Source: Siphonodentalium dalli
Taxonomy: Eukaryota > Mollusca > Scaphopoda > Gadilida > Siphonodentaliidae
DNA length: 64,000 bases
Assembly: GCA_032622095.1 (NCBI GenBank)
Contig: CP136064.1
Location: 141,377,954 to 141,441,953 of the forward strand
Reading direction: 5' to 3'
Part shown: positions 48,801 through 61,300 of the stretch, one piece after another
Position numbering within the stretch: position 1 is the first letter of the stretch
How the letters are laid out: each line of letters begins with the position of its first letter
Program-made: the position numbers and the translations under genes
Notes under the pieces: model-generated
Database searches by the model: none
The model's input: the letters and a program-made list of their open reading frames with translations, nothing else
What the model was told of the DNA's origin: nothing

Positions 48801-49090
48801 GTGTCATTAGACGCCAACAATATAATTTAAAGGGGCATGTCCTACAGGTCAGATCGTCCGGGTTTGTAGCGATTAATATTTTCACGTCGAGTATTAGACT
48901 GAAGGATTCAGAGGTTCGTAAATGTCCAAATATTAAAATTCCTCTTATTAATCCAAAGGTCTAATTTGTTGGATTATATTTACCCCAACCAAATAAATTA
49001 ACTCTGCCAATCATCAGATGTTACTGTTTCTGTGTGATTACGTAGTAGAAACCAGTTCTGGCATGTTATGATGGGTGTGGAGGCTCTAGA
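45823..49090. other. Unassigned DNA, one stop-to-stop frame of 70 codons
   Basis: 45870-46250 resembles 20020-20300 weakly. On the plus strand 46882-47094 is open without a good start (KDIEPVPERK, YSPFKYHIVKKGPQNDKFIV), possibly a relic exon; no family was recognised. 48905-48985 is the inverted counterpart of 29110-29180. No RNA gene was recognised. Confidence 0.4.
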
Positions 49091-49095
49091 TGTTT

Positions 49096-49720
49096 TCATG
49101 TATATAGATACTCCTGGAAAGCGGTTGTAGAGTCCAGGCTATCTAAGAACTTCCCGTCCAGCTGGTTCCAATCTATCTTCACTCTTATAAACACTGAATG
49201 TTTGTATTCTTCTGTATTTATTTCAAGTGGAAGTTCGAAGCATCTTTCATGATTTCGTATGAGATGTTGAGGGAATTTAGATGTTTCGTATCCCTCCAGA
49301 TGTTTGTTTTTCTTCCGAACTTGTTTTAGAGAGTAATTAGCATATTTTTGGGGGGGAATGGCTGGGAAGGCCCCGTCCACTACTTTGTGCAAGAATGTCA
49401 GCCTGTTGGTTTTCCTCCTGGTCTTGAGTGGTTGGTATTTTTTTAATAGTTCAGTTAGCATGTTTGTGACCGCACCTTCAAATCTGCTTCTTTTTTGATG
49501 AAACGGGCTGCTCTTCTTTGGATTTTCTGAAGTTTGTTGATATTCCATGGTTGATCTTACTAGTGATATGTAGCTTAGTTTGCATAGATCTTCTGCGCAA
49601 TGCTTGAGATATCATTGGAGGAAGCTGAGCATGTACGATGCTTTCCTCGAGATGTTGTTGATCTGGGAACTCCAATTCATAGTATTTGTGAGTGTCACTC
49701 CGAGATACAGGTATCAGAGA
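49096..49720 (-). pseudogene. LINE reverse transcriptase C-terminus, multiply frameshifted
   Basis: The minus strand reads YLGVTLTNTMNWSSQINNIS, RKASYMLSFLQ, then after a frame change CKLSYISLVRSTMEY, then INKLQKIQRRAARFIKK, then (frame change) VTNMLTELLKKYQPLKTRRK and TNRLTFLHKVVDG, and ends FQEYLYT with a stop at 49096-49098. This is the standard thumb and connection region of non-LTR RTs. At least two frameshifts, a stop after LSFLQ and a deletion between STMEY and INKLQ make it inactive. 5'-truncated at about 49720; the FADD domain is absent. It differs from the three other LINE relics in the window. Confidence 0.85.
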
Positions 49721-49878
49721 TACAAAGCGAAGTGGTTATTTTTGTACACATAGAGACCGATTAACCCACTCGTGAGAAGATATCACGGGAAATGGATCTT
49801 CAGGGTGCTTGTTCTTCGAGAGCATTTTTGTCATAATTCATAGAGAAGTGGAAATATTTTAGCAAAAAAATATACATT

Positions 49879-50840
49879 CCTTGTGTCTAGTCCTACGTCT
49901 TGATACAAAATATGCCCGATTATAGGGAATAAATTAACGGAAATAGAAATTCTTTTTGTAAATACTGAGTCTGCTTTTAGCTTATTTTAAATCAGCATCG
50001 ATATGAATATATACCGTAGTTTGTGTGTTCAGCATTCACCTTGTGTCTAGTCCTACGTCTTGATACAAAATATGCCCGATTATAGGGAATAAATCAACGG
50101 AAATAGAAATTCTTTTTGTAAATACTGAGTCTACTTTTAGCTTATTTTAAATCAGCATCGATATGAATATATACCGTAGTTTGTGCGTTCAGCGTTCACC
50201 TTGTGTCTAGTCCTACATCTTGATACAAAATATGCTCGATTATAGGGAATAAATTAACGGAAATAGAAATTCTTTTTGTAAATACTGAGTCTGCTTTTAG
50301 CTTATTTTAAATCAGCATCGATATGAATATATACCGTAGTTTGTGTGTTCAGCGTTCACCTTGTGTCTAGTCCTACGTCTTGATACAAAATATGCCCGAT
50401 TATAGGGAATAAATCAACGGAAATAGAAATTCTTTTTGTAAATACTGAGTCTACTTTTAGCTTATTTTAAATCAGCATCGATATGAATATATACCGTAGT
50501 TTGTGTGTTCAGCGTTCACCTTGTGTCTAGTCCTACGTCTTGATACAAAATATGCCAGATTATAGGGAATAAATCAACGGAAATAGAAATTCTTTTTGTA
50601 AATACTGAGTCTACTTTTAGCTTATTTTAAATCAGCATCGATATGAATATATACCGTAGTTTGTGTGTTCAGCGTTCACCTTGTGTCTACTCCTACGTCT
50701 TGATACAAAATATGCCCGATTATAGGGAATACATCAACGGAAATATAAATTCTTTTTGTAAATACTGAGTCTACTTTTAGCTTATTTTAAATCAGCATTG
50801 ATATGAATATATACCGTAGTTTGTGTGTTCAGTGTTCACC
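49879..50840. repeat. 160-bp satellite, six tandem copies
   Basis: Unit starts ('ccttgtgtctagtcctac') fall at 49879, 50039, 50199, 50359, 50519 and 50679, an exact 160-bp period, with only a few substitutions between units. Diagnostic sites split units into type A (aaattaacgg, gtctgc; units 1 and 3) and type B (aaatcaacgg, gtctac; units 2, 4, 5, 6), giving the order A-B-A-B-B-B. No ORF. Confidence 0.97.
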
Positions 50841-51077
50841 GCAGTCATATTGTATATGGAAATGAAAGCAAGTAGCCCACTCTATCATGTTAAACATAAT
50901 GTGTTGTATGCTAGCGTATTCATGGACAAATGTAAATTTTAAACATTGATGTCGAAGGTAGTTTTTCCATTTTTCATAGTACCTTCCCATGTGTGGGTTA
51001 ATTGGTCTATAGATGTACAAAAACAGCCTTCGCTGTAATGAATACATGTATGTTGTGTAATAGATGCTATTTTATTA

Positions 51078-52383
51078 GGGGTCATGTGAAAATGATTTTC
51101 GCATATGCGGAAAAAAATGTGAAAAACGTGGCATCATTATAGCAGTTTTTTCGTCATTAATAACGTAATTTTCGCCATTTTGTTTCAACATTTTTAAGCC
51201 GCATTTGTTTTTGTCAAAATGACAGCTTTGTTTCCGTAAAAATTGTCTGTAGTGTCGATATGATCGGCAGTACATCTAATCATTTCGCCATTATCACAGT
51301 TTGACTGATGTGTAGTTGTATTTAGAGTACTGGTATACAATATAATCAGCTATTAAATTTGAGTTTGTTAAACATTTAAGTTAATACAACGGCAAAAATC
51401 GAGATAAAACTCCAGAGAAAAGCTTCAACACTCAGATAACGTGCAGTATAGGTCTCGCACTTTCGTTAATGTTTAACTTCATCAGGACCGAGTTTGGCAT
51501 GTGATTTTTGGAGGATTTTCCTTGCCTTTTACACTGTTTGTTACGTGTCTCCAATTTGTTTGGTCAGTGTAGAAGGGTGAAGGGGTTGTGAGAAGGATGC
51601 TCGGAAGTGCGGGTAACAAATGCGGGTAAGTGGTTCGTATTGGTGTTTAGCCTGTGTGGTGGGGGAGCATTTTAAATGCGGGCAATTGGTACGGGTAATC
51701 AACGTGGTGGTGGTGATTATGCATTTCCGAAATTGCGGGTAACAAGTGCGGGTATCTAGGGTTTGTGGTGGGAAAGCACGAAGTCACAGAAGTGGGGGTG
51801 CGGGTAACATTGTTTGTGCTGGTATTTGGACGGTTGGGTGTGCACGTGGTCTGTTTGCGTAGGTGTATACCTGTTTTAATACAAAGCCATAATGATCAGT
51901 TTTATTAAGTTAATGGTTTGTTAATTTGGATAACTCATAATTGGAAATCCCATGGAGAGCACGTGCTCAGACTTCCGGTTATGTTGTGCTATCTTTAGCA
52001 CTAGAATTTCCCGATCCAAACATGGTTTTGTTTGTGGCTCCCTTGACTGATATAAGAGTGGAGTATATATTTTTTTCTTGATTCTTTATTGAATAAATAT
52101 TTAAACATGTGTAATGATAAACATCACAATACAAAACATTAATATAGGGGGATATGCCTCTATGTCTGGCATTACCATGCTTTGCTGGACTGCCGACACT
52201 TTAATAGGCCTAGTCATCAATTTTTGTGTTGTCGATTATATGTTGTGGTTTCGACATTAACAATCTTTTATGGCCAGACGCTCTTGATGTTGGATAATTT
52301 ATCGTCATTTCTTTTTCGCACTTTTACATCAACAGTTTTTCGAAAAAAAATTCACAAATCCGAAAAACATTTTGACATCCCCC
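51078..52383. mobile_element. Decayed Harbinger-like element related to TIR family A
   Basis: The left end GGGGTCATGTGAAAATG followed by TTTCGCATATGCGG is a worn TIR-A. The right end, outward-facing, reads GGGGGATGTCAAAATGTTTT. Flanks are TTA and TAA, so a perfect duplication is no longer visible. The core segments at 51880-52160 ('gagcacgtgctcag', 'gttatgttgtgctatctttagcac', 'gattctttattgaataaata') match 18170-18400. 51540-51860 holds an unrelated GT-rich insert with repeated TGCGGGTAA. Confidence 0.7.
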
Positions 52384-52662
52384 TAAGCTTCATTTTCATA
52401 CAAAGTTTTCTTATGTAATTCTAACTTGATTTCAAATTTTTTAGTGTAATTGGCAGGGTTAATATGTTTAATTGGGGTGAATATGGAGTTTTCGTTACGA
52501 CGCCAAAATAAGCCCTCAACATGCTAAATTCTTCGAGATATTGGCCATCCCATGTAATTGTAAATTCTGTTCTGCGGTTTGTCGTTCTGTCCCGCTTTCC
52601 ATCGCAATCCGCAGTTTGTCATGTACTCTAATCTCGCAGTGATCTCAGAATACTGTCTGGAG

Positions 52663-53005
52663 AAATATAATTTTTAAAATTAAAATTAGTTTTTCCTCAA
52701 GGGAAGCCCGAAACTGAACTATATGGATTATTATCCTCGGCCTTGTGTTATCAGGAGGGTTAAAATTTATTGTCCGTTTATTGCCTACTCCGGTCAGTCA
52801 GCGCTCGGATTAGCCCACGCATGAATGCGTCCCGTGCAAATCCCGCGCTCTAACAATTCATCTAGCCAGTTTTATTTCCAACTTTTAATAATAAGATTTG
52901 CGAGTCGCGGGGTTGGGAATGGCACCGCCATGGGAGGGATCTATGATAGTTCAGTTTCGGGCTTCCCTTGAGGAAAAACTAATTTTAATTTTAAAAATTA
53001 TATTT
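52663..53005. mobile_element. Foldback with identical 60-bp arms
   Basis: Arms 52663-52722 and 52946-53005 are perfect reverse complements (aaatataatttttaaaatta..., cctcaagggaagcccgaaac). The 223-bp spacer includes 'gcctactccgg' and 'gcgctcggattagcccacgc'. Identity of the arms points to a recent insertion or gene-conversion event. Confidence 0.9.
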
Positions 53006-53398
53006 TTCCGCCAAGGAGAAGCCCTTCAACTGAACTATATGGATTAGAATGCAAGCCCAGGAGGAGGCAACGAGCAATAAATTTAATATTCCAGTTTGAC
53101 GGGAATGTACTCTTCCAAAACAGATTTCATGTAAATGTGATTTAATCATGAATCAGCTTTGATATGTTATGTGAAAGAGCTCATAAATTCAGATTCCAGC
53201 ATTGCTCAAGCTTGTACCCCCCCCCCCCCCCCATGTCTTTTGGAATAAACATCCCAGGCAGTGCCATACCATACGTGCCAGCTACTAATAGAAACCGAGC
53301 AGTAGAGACTTCTTCTTCTGCTGCTTTTTTCTCGTTTCATGCGATGAGAGTGATGTCTGCATTTACTATTTATATCTTCCCAAATAGAAAGCGCTCGG

Positions 53399-55300
53399 GT
53401 GCTATTGTCCCGGAGGATTGGTTGCCCAAATCTCAGAGAACGGCACTCTGCCTGCCACGGTCTGCTGATGCAGGACTAGGGGGCGCGAACTGGTACAGCC
53501 TGAGGACTGGTACAGTTGTGCAAAGTTTGTGTAATTCATTGTAACAAGATTTGACACATATCCTGTGATGAAGTTTTTACAAGAGATCGACCCGTGTCGT
53601 TTCCATACGCAAAGCGAGTTCCCTAGGAACGACAGAATCCTTGACCGACAGGTGGGAACCACCTTCGGCCCGAGATCCTTGCTCATCGTCGTCAAAGCCA
53701 TCAGACGCCAGGAGAATTATAGAAAGCATGTCAGGATCGACGCCAGCAACAGAACAGCCTGCATCAGGTTGAGGTAAGGTACTAGAGGGAAGCCCACACT
53801 GGGAATGGCTCGAACAAGGAACAATTGCGCTCGCAGTTAGATATTAAGGTGTTATTTCCCACCCCAAGGCCAGAATGGCGGAAAACAGGGAAATTGAAAG
53901 GATCCATTTGACCAGGGAAAGCCCCCCACCGAATCTCCCAAATGCAGGTGGTCCTGACACGCTGACATAAACGTCGATGACATACCACTAGGATCCCCTG
54001 ACGGCAGAGGAGCGGGCATGGACTTATCTCTTGGGATGACGTTTCCAGGGGGACAAGACCGACCCTCGTAATGGAGTGGACCACGGCGCCGTGGGGAAGC
54101 GTCAGAAGGCCAGTTGGCTGGTGCGCTTTGTGCGGCACGGGACAACGAGGCTTCCCCACCTAGAACAGTCGCCAAAGGCGCAGGTGCTTGTGTCCTGGAG
54201 GATTGGTTGCCCGAATCCCCGGAGGACGGCACCCTGCCTCCCACGGTCTGCAGAAGACGGGGCTTGCAGCATGACCAGGGGGGACCGAATGGTTCCTGCC
54301 CGAGTTAAGACTGGTACGTTTGCTCAAAATGTTTAACCATGGACCAATGGGCCCTCAACCAACTATGACAATATCGCGTATATTCATGAGCAACCCGCAC
54401 GGTGTGTGGCCATCAAAGTCGAATCTCGTTCGACTATAAGCAAGACATTCTGTTAGTTATTAGCAAGCATAATATACAAAACATTTGTTAGTTATTGCAA
54501 AACAAGGTTAATAAGGTAAATTCCGTTATTTACTATGGCCACGTGATCTTACCTGCTAGAAATTAAACCGCAGGTAAGATACTGTCTTTTCTCGGCGAAG
54601 AGGACGATGAGATCCGATTTCTCCTGTGCAAGACCATAGCGGTGTCCTTGCTTACAGTGAGGAGAACGTTTTATACACTTACGGAAATTCCACAGATGGT
54701 GGAGCAGGCCTGGAATATCCCGAGGGAGTATGATTCCAGGGGGACAAGACCCACTCTCGTAATGCAGTGGGCCACGGACCGTGGGGAAGAGTCAGAAGTC
54801 TCAGTCCTTCCCAGGAGACAGGAGCTATTGTTCTCGCAGCCATATGCAATTGTAATTTTCTAATTCACGAATATTAAACTGTGCACTGTTCCCCGCTTGA
54901 CAAAATGTGCATGGTCACAGTAATCGTTGATATTAAACTATTGGAAGGTATATTTAAAACCGTTCCCATCGCAGTTAAATTATGGGAATGTGAAACTGCC
55001 ATGGAACATGCATGTTTTGAGGTCTATCCCACAATGACATTGAATTTGAGAAAAACACTTGTAACTGATGATTATACAGGTGCAAGTACATCCGTCTTCT
55101 GAATTGCGAGAGCAAATGAGAGCTCGAGCTGCGTTTACATCTGGGAAGAACTGAAGTCTGGTTGGCTGGTGCGCTGTTAGCGACACATGATGAGTCTTCC
55201 CCACCCTAAGGCTCAGGAGCGGTGGCATTCGCCCTTGAAGATTTGTTTTCCGAATCAACGATGGTAGCACCCCGCCAGTCACTGGTACTGGGCAGTGGTC
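53399..55300 (-). pseudogene. GC-rich coding-like relic with internally repeated modules
   Basis: Modules recur: 53399-53500 and 54184-54270 ('ggaggattggttgccc.aatc', 'ggcac.ctgcct.ccacggtctgc'), and 54040-54175, 54740-54830 and 55135-55215 ('ccagggggacaagacc', 'gtggggaag.gtcagaag', 'gttggctggtgcgct'). On the minus strand 53580-53843 is open for 88 codons and contains DPDMLSIILLASDGFDDDEQ and VVPRELALRMETTRVDLL before a stop; an upstream frame (53852-54244) gives SSGDSGNQSSRTQAPAPLAT. Composition suggests former coding DNA, perhaps the N-terminal protein of a retroelement, but I do not recognise the family. Confidence 0.35.
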
Positions 55301-55379
55301 ATGCACAATATAAAGGCTTCTTGCGGAACGGCGCTTTATATGTGTGATGATACAAAATGCTTTCATTTGTGTTATTCAT

Positions 55380-56000
55380 TTAGGTTTTCTATTTACCAGA
55401 TAATCATATGGATATGTAGTAATAGAAGGAGAAGAGCCATGTTTTGGACTCTTTTGAAATTGGCACTGGCAGGCCTGCCGAATGCAAAATAAATCGTAAG
55501 CCGTAACGTATTTGTCGGTTGTCTGGTTGTGCTTAGGTACCCATAGGTTACACAAACTGTTATATTCAGTATCACGAGGGCCACATACAACTTTGACGCG
55601 ACCTAGATTTCACCACCACCAGGTGAACCGAACCGTCGTTCGCCTCCAATACGCAGGCCTGCAGTGGTCGTGCGCAATATAAATATAAACGCTGTTCATG
55701 TAACTGCACTTTATATGTGTAAAAATACAAATGCTGTCCTTTCTGTTATTTGCCCGATAATCAATTGGATATGAGGCAATAGAAGGAAAAGAGCCATGTG
55801 TTGGTCTCTGATGGAAATTATAGTGGCAGCGGCCCTGCGCAATATAAATGCATTTCCTGTAACTGTGCTTAATACGTGAGTGAAGGCTATTTGAGATTTG
55901 AACTTTTCTACATGTGGAAATAGAAGGTAGAGAGCCAAGTGATGGACTCTGTTGGAAAGGCTATTGGCAGTGCATCGGGGGCACATGACAATATAAATGC
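55380..56000. repeat. Three imperfect repeats of about 150-200 bp
   Basis: The phrases 'aatagaagg.gaagagccatgtgttggactct.ttggaaat..tattggcag' and 'gcacttta.atgtgtg..gatac' occur around 55425, 55780 and 55920, each followed by 'gcgcaatataaatgc' or similar. No gene. Confidence 0.6.
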
Positions 56001-57770
56001 ATAGTAGTTCACCTTGACTATTCACGGATTGAAAGCGCAGAAGTATGTCGGTATCAGTGAAAATTGACGCACGCCATATTGATATAGTCAGTTCGTATGT
56101 CATTGAGCCTTTGAGGCACTGACACCCTTGTACTAGTATGGAACAATTATGGCTGGCCATACATGTTTTTAAGCTCACCATTTTGATTCATGTTAATTCG
56201 TAATTTGAATGTATCGACAAACACTAATGTCTGAGGATAACAGTTCAGATGTTGTCTATTTGTCACAGTGAACACATGGAAATGTGAAACATCAAAATCA
56301 TCAAAAGTATAAACATTGATTGACTGAAAATTTATTGAGACACTGGCTAGCCAATGAATCATTTCAACACTGGGACCATGCTAGGTCACACGGATATGGT
56401 GACTTGCCACAAGTAGGCCAGCCAAAGGCTCTCATCCAAAATATCTCCAAAGAATTCTGACCACGGACGGAAGTATCCTTGGATATTTAAGCAAACTATA
56501 GCTGAAGGTTCAGGCTACTGCACTTGCATATCTGTGTAGTCATGGAACAGGGAAGCCCATTCAGCAAAATACATTGAGTGATTGCAAAGAAACAGACACA
56601 ATTGTCGCCGAAATAACGACAGAGTACCGGTATGAATTGATGGAGATCGCCATTCGACAATGGGAACAGTTCAACTTGAAATGAAAATCCTTGGTGCCCA
56701 ATCTTGTGTCAGATAATCCTAGTCCCCAATCAAACCAGTTGCACGATTCGTAGCAACCGGACACTGTCAGTAATACTGGACAGACATGTAAAGAACGAGA
56801 CTATTCAAGAGACACAGCATTATTTGAACACAGGCCATATAATACTATATGTTATAACAAACATAATCTCATTGTTTCTAATGATTGTTCCGATGATACA
56901 ATGAGGGAAAGAAAATGGAATCGCAAGAACAGGGTCAAAATTTCAAATAAATATATTGAAGTCGATGTAACGTTCGCTACGTTCCAAGTATCCAAATACG
57001 AGCCCTCATGTTAATAGTAATACATTCGGGCTAGCTAAGATTTGCAAATATTAATCGGTAAGCACAATTAATTATAACGACATGTTGTATATGTACAATG
57101 ATGTTCTGTGATAATCATTATCCAAATGTCGGTTAAGTTCCAGTTGCTCAACTTCAACTTACAATTAGTTGAGGCAAAAGAAATTTCATTGGATTACAAG
57201 TTCTATCTTGTTTATGAATACATGTAAATTATCGTCAAAGGAGACATTTCTGTCCTGGCCAACTTTCTGCGCACTAACAGAGCTGTTGCATATACGATGA
57301 GGTAGTGTACATGAAATAAACGTAGCGAGAAGTCGGCTTCATGAAATAGAGTTAGCACGAAATTAGGAGACTTCGCATACCGTACCACGTGGACTCCGAA
57401 ATCGGACAATTCATGCCACCGTATATGTTGCACAATAATGCAATATAGGTTTGCTACAAGTAAACGATGTGCGTCTGTAGTCATTGTCAAATTGGCCATC
57501 AATGGCGAAGTTCTCAACATGATTTTGTCGATTCCAATCCCATAATTTTCAAGATAAAATGTGTCGATAAAAACACGGAATTTTTTATAAATTGCGTTGC
57601 GCATACTATGAAACGAAGAGTTTCTGCGCATACTTAAAAATATTAAACGACCGGGTAAGCAACGGATAAATTGCAAGTTTGTTATCAACAATAAATATTG
57701 AGTTGATAAACTCGCAATAGAGAAATACTTCCTTTAGTTAAAACCACGTCTGATAGGTCCAAGGAGAGAA
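56001..57770. other. Unassigned interior of the foldback complex
   Basis: AT-rich, without recognised domains. The longest frame, minus-strand 57212-57691 (159 codons), reads as scattered Leu/Arg/His-rich sequence with no motif, and the strand and start are unsupported. A coding relic cannot be excluded. Confidence 0.35.
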
Positions 57771-58370
57771 ATAAAACTGGCTAGATGAATTGTTAGAGCG
57801 CGGGATTTGCACGGGACGCATTCATGCGTGGGCTAATCCGAGCGCTGATTAACCGGAGTAGGCAATAAACGGACAATAAATTTTAACCCTCCTGATAACA
57901 CAAGGCCGAGGATAATAATCCATATAGTTCAGTTGAAGGGCTTCTCCTTGGTGGAAAAATATGGCAAAAGCTGGACAAAATAATTATACTGACATTTCTT
58001 ATTTCTGCTTTTCATGGCCAAGTTATGGAATAATTTATCGCACGCACAGCATAAAACAGTCGAGCTCATCGAACTGTCAGGAAACGAAAAAAAACTGGTC
58101 CGAAATTCTCCTGTAAATGCCTTAAATTAGCTTTGAAAGCTCTGTCAGAATCTTTTGGAAAAAAAAAACCATATTCCTAGTGATGACCAAAAAAAATTCC
58201 AATTTTTTTAGCTGTAATTGTCTACAACCAAATCCCATGGAATTCTGATTAATATTGTGAATGTTATGATTCGACAACCCAGACAAACATATGGATGGAC
58301 ATGCTGATTATACCAGACATCTGAAAACATTTTGGGGGGACAAATAGCCCCAGTATACTGATGCATATAT

Positions 58371-61300
58371 TAGAGGTGCCACGATTATTGATTTTGATAA
58401 TTGATAATCGGTCGTCAATAATCGACTATAATCGATTAACCGTACCTAATATTAATATCAGTGGAAGTATTCCCTAATATGGTCTATTGGTTGGGTGCTG
58501 GTTAACTGCTATCGCTGGTTGTTTCAGACATCAGCTGATGTAATTTTTACGTTAATATAGTGCATCATAAACCACAGGTAATGACTAATGAGCACCATTC
58601 AATATCAGCACAATTCTCAATGATATCACGGTTATAATATTTGATAGTTCATTAGAACGAACATAGCAATTAATTTCAGTGGTATGAATAGCCAAACATA
58701 CAAACAATATAAAAGTAGGAATGCACGATGGACCGACGGTGGTTCCTAAAAAAAGAATTGAATGTTACGGAAACTATAAGTTAAAATTCAGCAAACTTCC
58801 AGATCGTGAATAACAATCACAAAGGTGGGCCCCACCCACAAATTTCAGGACTCAGAACAAGTTAAATATTTGATATCAACTATCACCAAGCGATATAAAG
58901 CGATAGTCTTAACATCTAAGTATACTTATACAAACAAAGTATACTTGCTGCAAATAACATCGCAGAGAACATCGCTGATTAAAATGATGTAAGTTCCCTG
59001 GTTTCGAAAGAACGTCAATTAACTCCCCATTGGTCCAATCAGATTCAAGGACGAGTGCATTCAGTTCATTGAAAACAGTGAGTCAGCACATTTCAAAAAC
59101 ATAGTGCCACCTTTCTTGTACAAATATACAATGGCGTCGCCATAAGGGACCTTGTCAAATTACAAGCGAAATTCCGCCGGAGAACGGAGTTTTTTTCTCC
59201 GCTCTCCGCTAAAAACTCTGTTCTCCGCTTGTGAAATTTTAACGCACACAGGAGTTTTTTCTCCGCTGTAAACTCCGGTAGTAATTACAGCTAACTCCGT
59301 TCAAATTGGCAGAAACTCCGCTGAATCCAGAGCTGTAACTCCGCTGTGGTGAGAGCGGAAACTTCGATGATGTCAAGAGTTGAAACCGGAGCGGTACCAA
59401 ACTCCTCTGTTAGGCCGGCCGGGAGCTTGTCCAAATTAAATTGGAATTTCTGTCTGAGAACTTTTATAAATAGAAGATTAAAGTCCCAAATAAATAATTC
59501 CCAAACTCCGGTTTATATTATAGGCAACACATGTAGGCTATTTAGTATTTTCCCTGTTACATTTCAATCCTACGTTTTGATGTGTCGCAAATCCGTCACG
59601 GTGGGTGACAAAGCCCCAAATATCTCGTGTAGCAAGTGCTATTAAGGGGGAAGTCAAATGACCAATCCTTTTGAATGGGGATTTCCATGCAAACCACACC
59701 AACAAAAGTTATATATGAAACATTGTCTGGGAACTATTTACAGCAGCCATATGATTATACAGACATAACATTTAACTGGCGGCTGGGTTTGATAAATATG
59801 CAATTTTTGCTATAAATTTATTTTTGGAATAATAACAACATGAAAAATAAATAAAAAATAAATACATAAATTTTCGCAATGGCACAAATTCTAAGCCGAC
59901 CCGTCATATAAATGTGTATTGTTTTCAATACCGCACAACAGTCACACCCGGAAATATCTGCAATTTGTAACTTTTACTGCAGAGATTTGCATGGAAATGT
60001 GCATTAAAAATTGGTCACTTGACATCCTCCTTAATTTGCTGTGTTGTCGAATTATGAAATTATACCGTAATCCAGTGCTGCCGTAAACAATGCAAATTTT
60101 GATTTCGTACGAGTAATTTTGCGATTAGGTAACATGTCCTCATTTGGTTCATCGGTCACCCTTTAATGTCCAAACCAGTATCAAAAGAAGAACAAAGACT
60201 AAAATAAATTATTCCCCTACCCCGGTTTATAGTATACTTTCCGTGTGGCATGTTTCAATTTGTCATTCTATATCAAACTCACTTTTAATTGTGAACGCAA
60301 AACAGGGGGTTTACAGCTAGCCTAAAAGGTTACACAGTCATCTCTGCACGTGCTATATTTGCAACATCGTCGGATCAGAGATATCTCTGGTCGGATTCTG
60401 AGAATACCGTAAAGCCAGTGCTATTAGTGTCGTAAACAATGCAAATCTTTATACATGCTCCCAATGATGCAGACAGCTAGTCGGCTTATTTGCCAATATT
60501 TGGTGAGTCAGCAGCGTGACAAAATTTGTGATTTCGTGATATCTCCCTATGGCTTGAGTATCAGTTGGTTTGGGTATCACTTGTCCTGCACCCTCTCCCT
60601 ATTAAAGTTCTTGTGTGATTCGAGTTTTCCAAGTGGTATTTTTAGAGATCATATTCCACCAGTACAAAACCTTGGAACTTTTTGAAGTTTCGACAGGGAA
60701 ACTTATAGTCGAAAGAATAACACAGGGAATATATTTCTTAATCATCACCTGTTCCTGAATATGTACTTCACTGTACGTGAAGATCCCATCACGAAATTGC
60801 ACGATATTTTGTGAATTTTGTTTCTGAGCATCGTGTTAAGGAAACGGTGTTCTGAAAGGTGCATCTGTTCCGAGATACTATTTGTTGCAGAACACCGGTC
60901 TTTCCAATTACGGTACTGATTGAATAAGTATAGGAAAACATTGAAAACATGGATGGCGACGAGTCGCTAATGGTGAAAACTGTTTTAAACTCTGTTAATT
61001 TGGCACCCGGAACGATTTTATCGCTGCCGAGTTGTAGCTGAGTATGTTATTTATAGGAAACAGGCGACATATGCCCGATATTTTGTGTTTAGTGCTTTTA
61101 TCTGAGATAAGTTTGTCCGGGCACCTGCATGGTTAAGCCTGCATAACTGAATATATTATATTAGGATACCGATTTATAAACTCGATTAAACACTTATTTT
61201 TGGGACTTTATGTCCAGTAGCTGTGGAACTATTTATAGGCTTTAAATTATAGCAGCCTGGTATCTTGAAAAGTTAAAATTAATTGGGTCTCTTGAACCTC

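Larger units (their letters stand above)
53002..57960. mobile_element. 5-kb segment bounded by 45-bp inverted ends
   Basis: 53002-53046 and 57916-57960 are inverted with one mismatch (CC[G/A]CCAAGGAGAAGCCC then TTCAACTGAACTATATGG). A longer inverted match joins 52723-52882, outside the left end, to about 57772-57915, inside the right end, so the true element may start at about 52683. No target duplication could be fixed. The interior carries GC-rich coding-like relics and short repeats. Confidence 0.65.

Noticed and set aside
49879-50840. CRISPR-like regular repetition
   Set aside because: The whole 160-bp unit repeats with no unique spacers, in a eukaryotic context; it is a satellite.
53782-54336. 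Overlapping ORFs of 64-130 codons on both strands
   Set aside because: High GC lowers stop frequency; the repeated modules shift frame between copies, so no single frame is supported. Reported only as a relic.
57212-57691. 159-codon minus-strand ORF
   Set aside because: No motif, no supporting signals, and located inside a foldback complex; kept only as a note in the regional entry.
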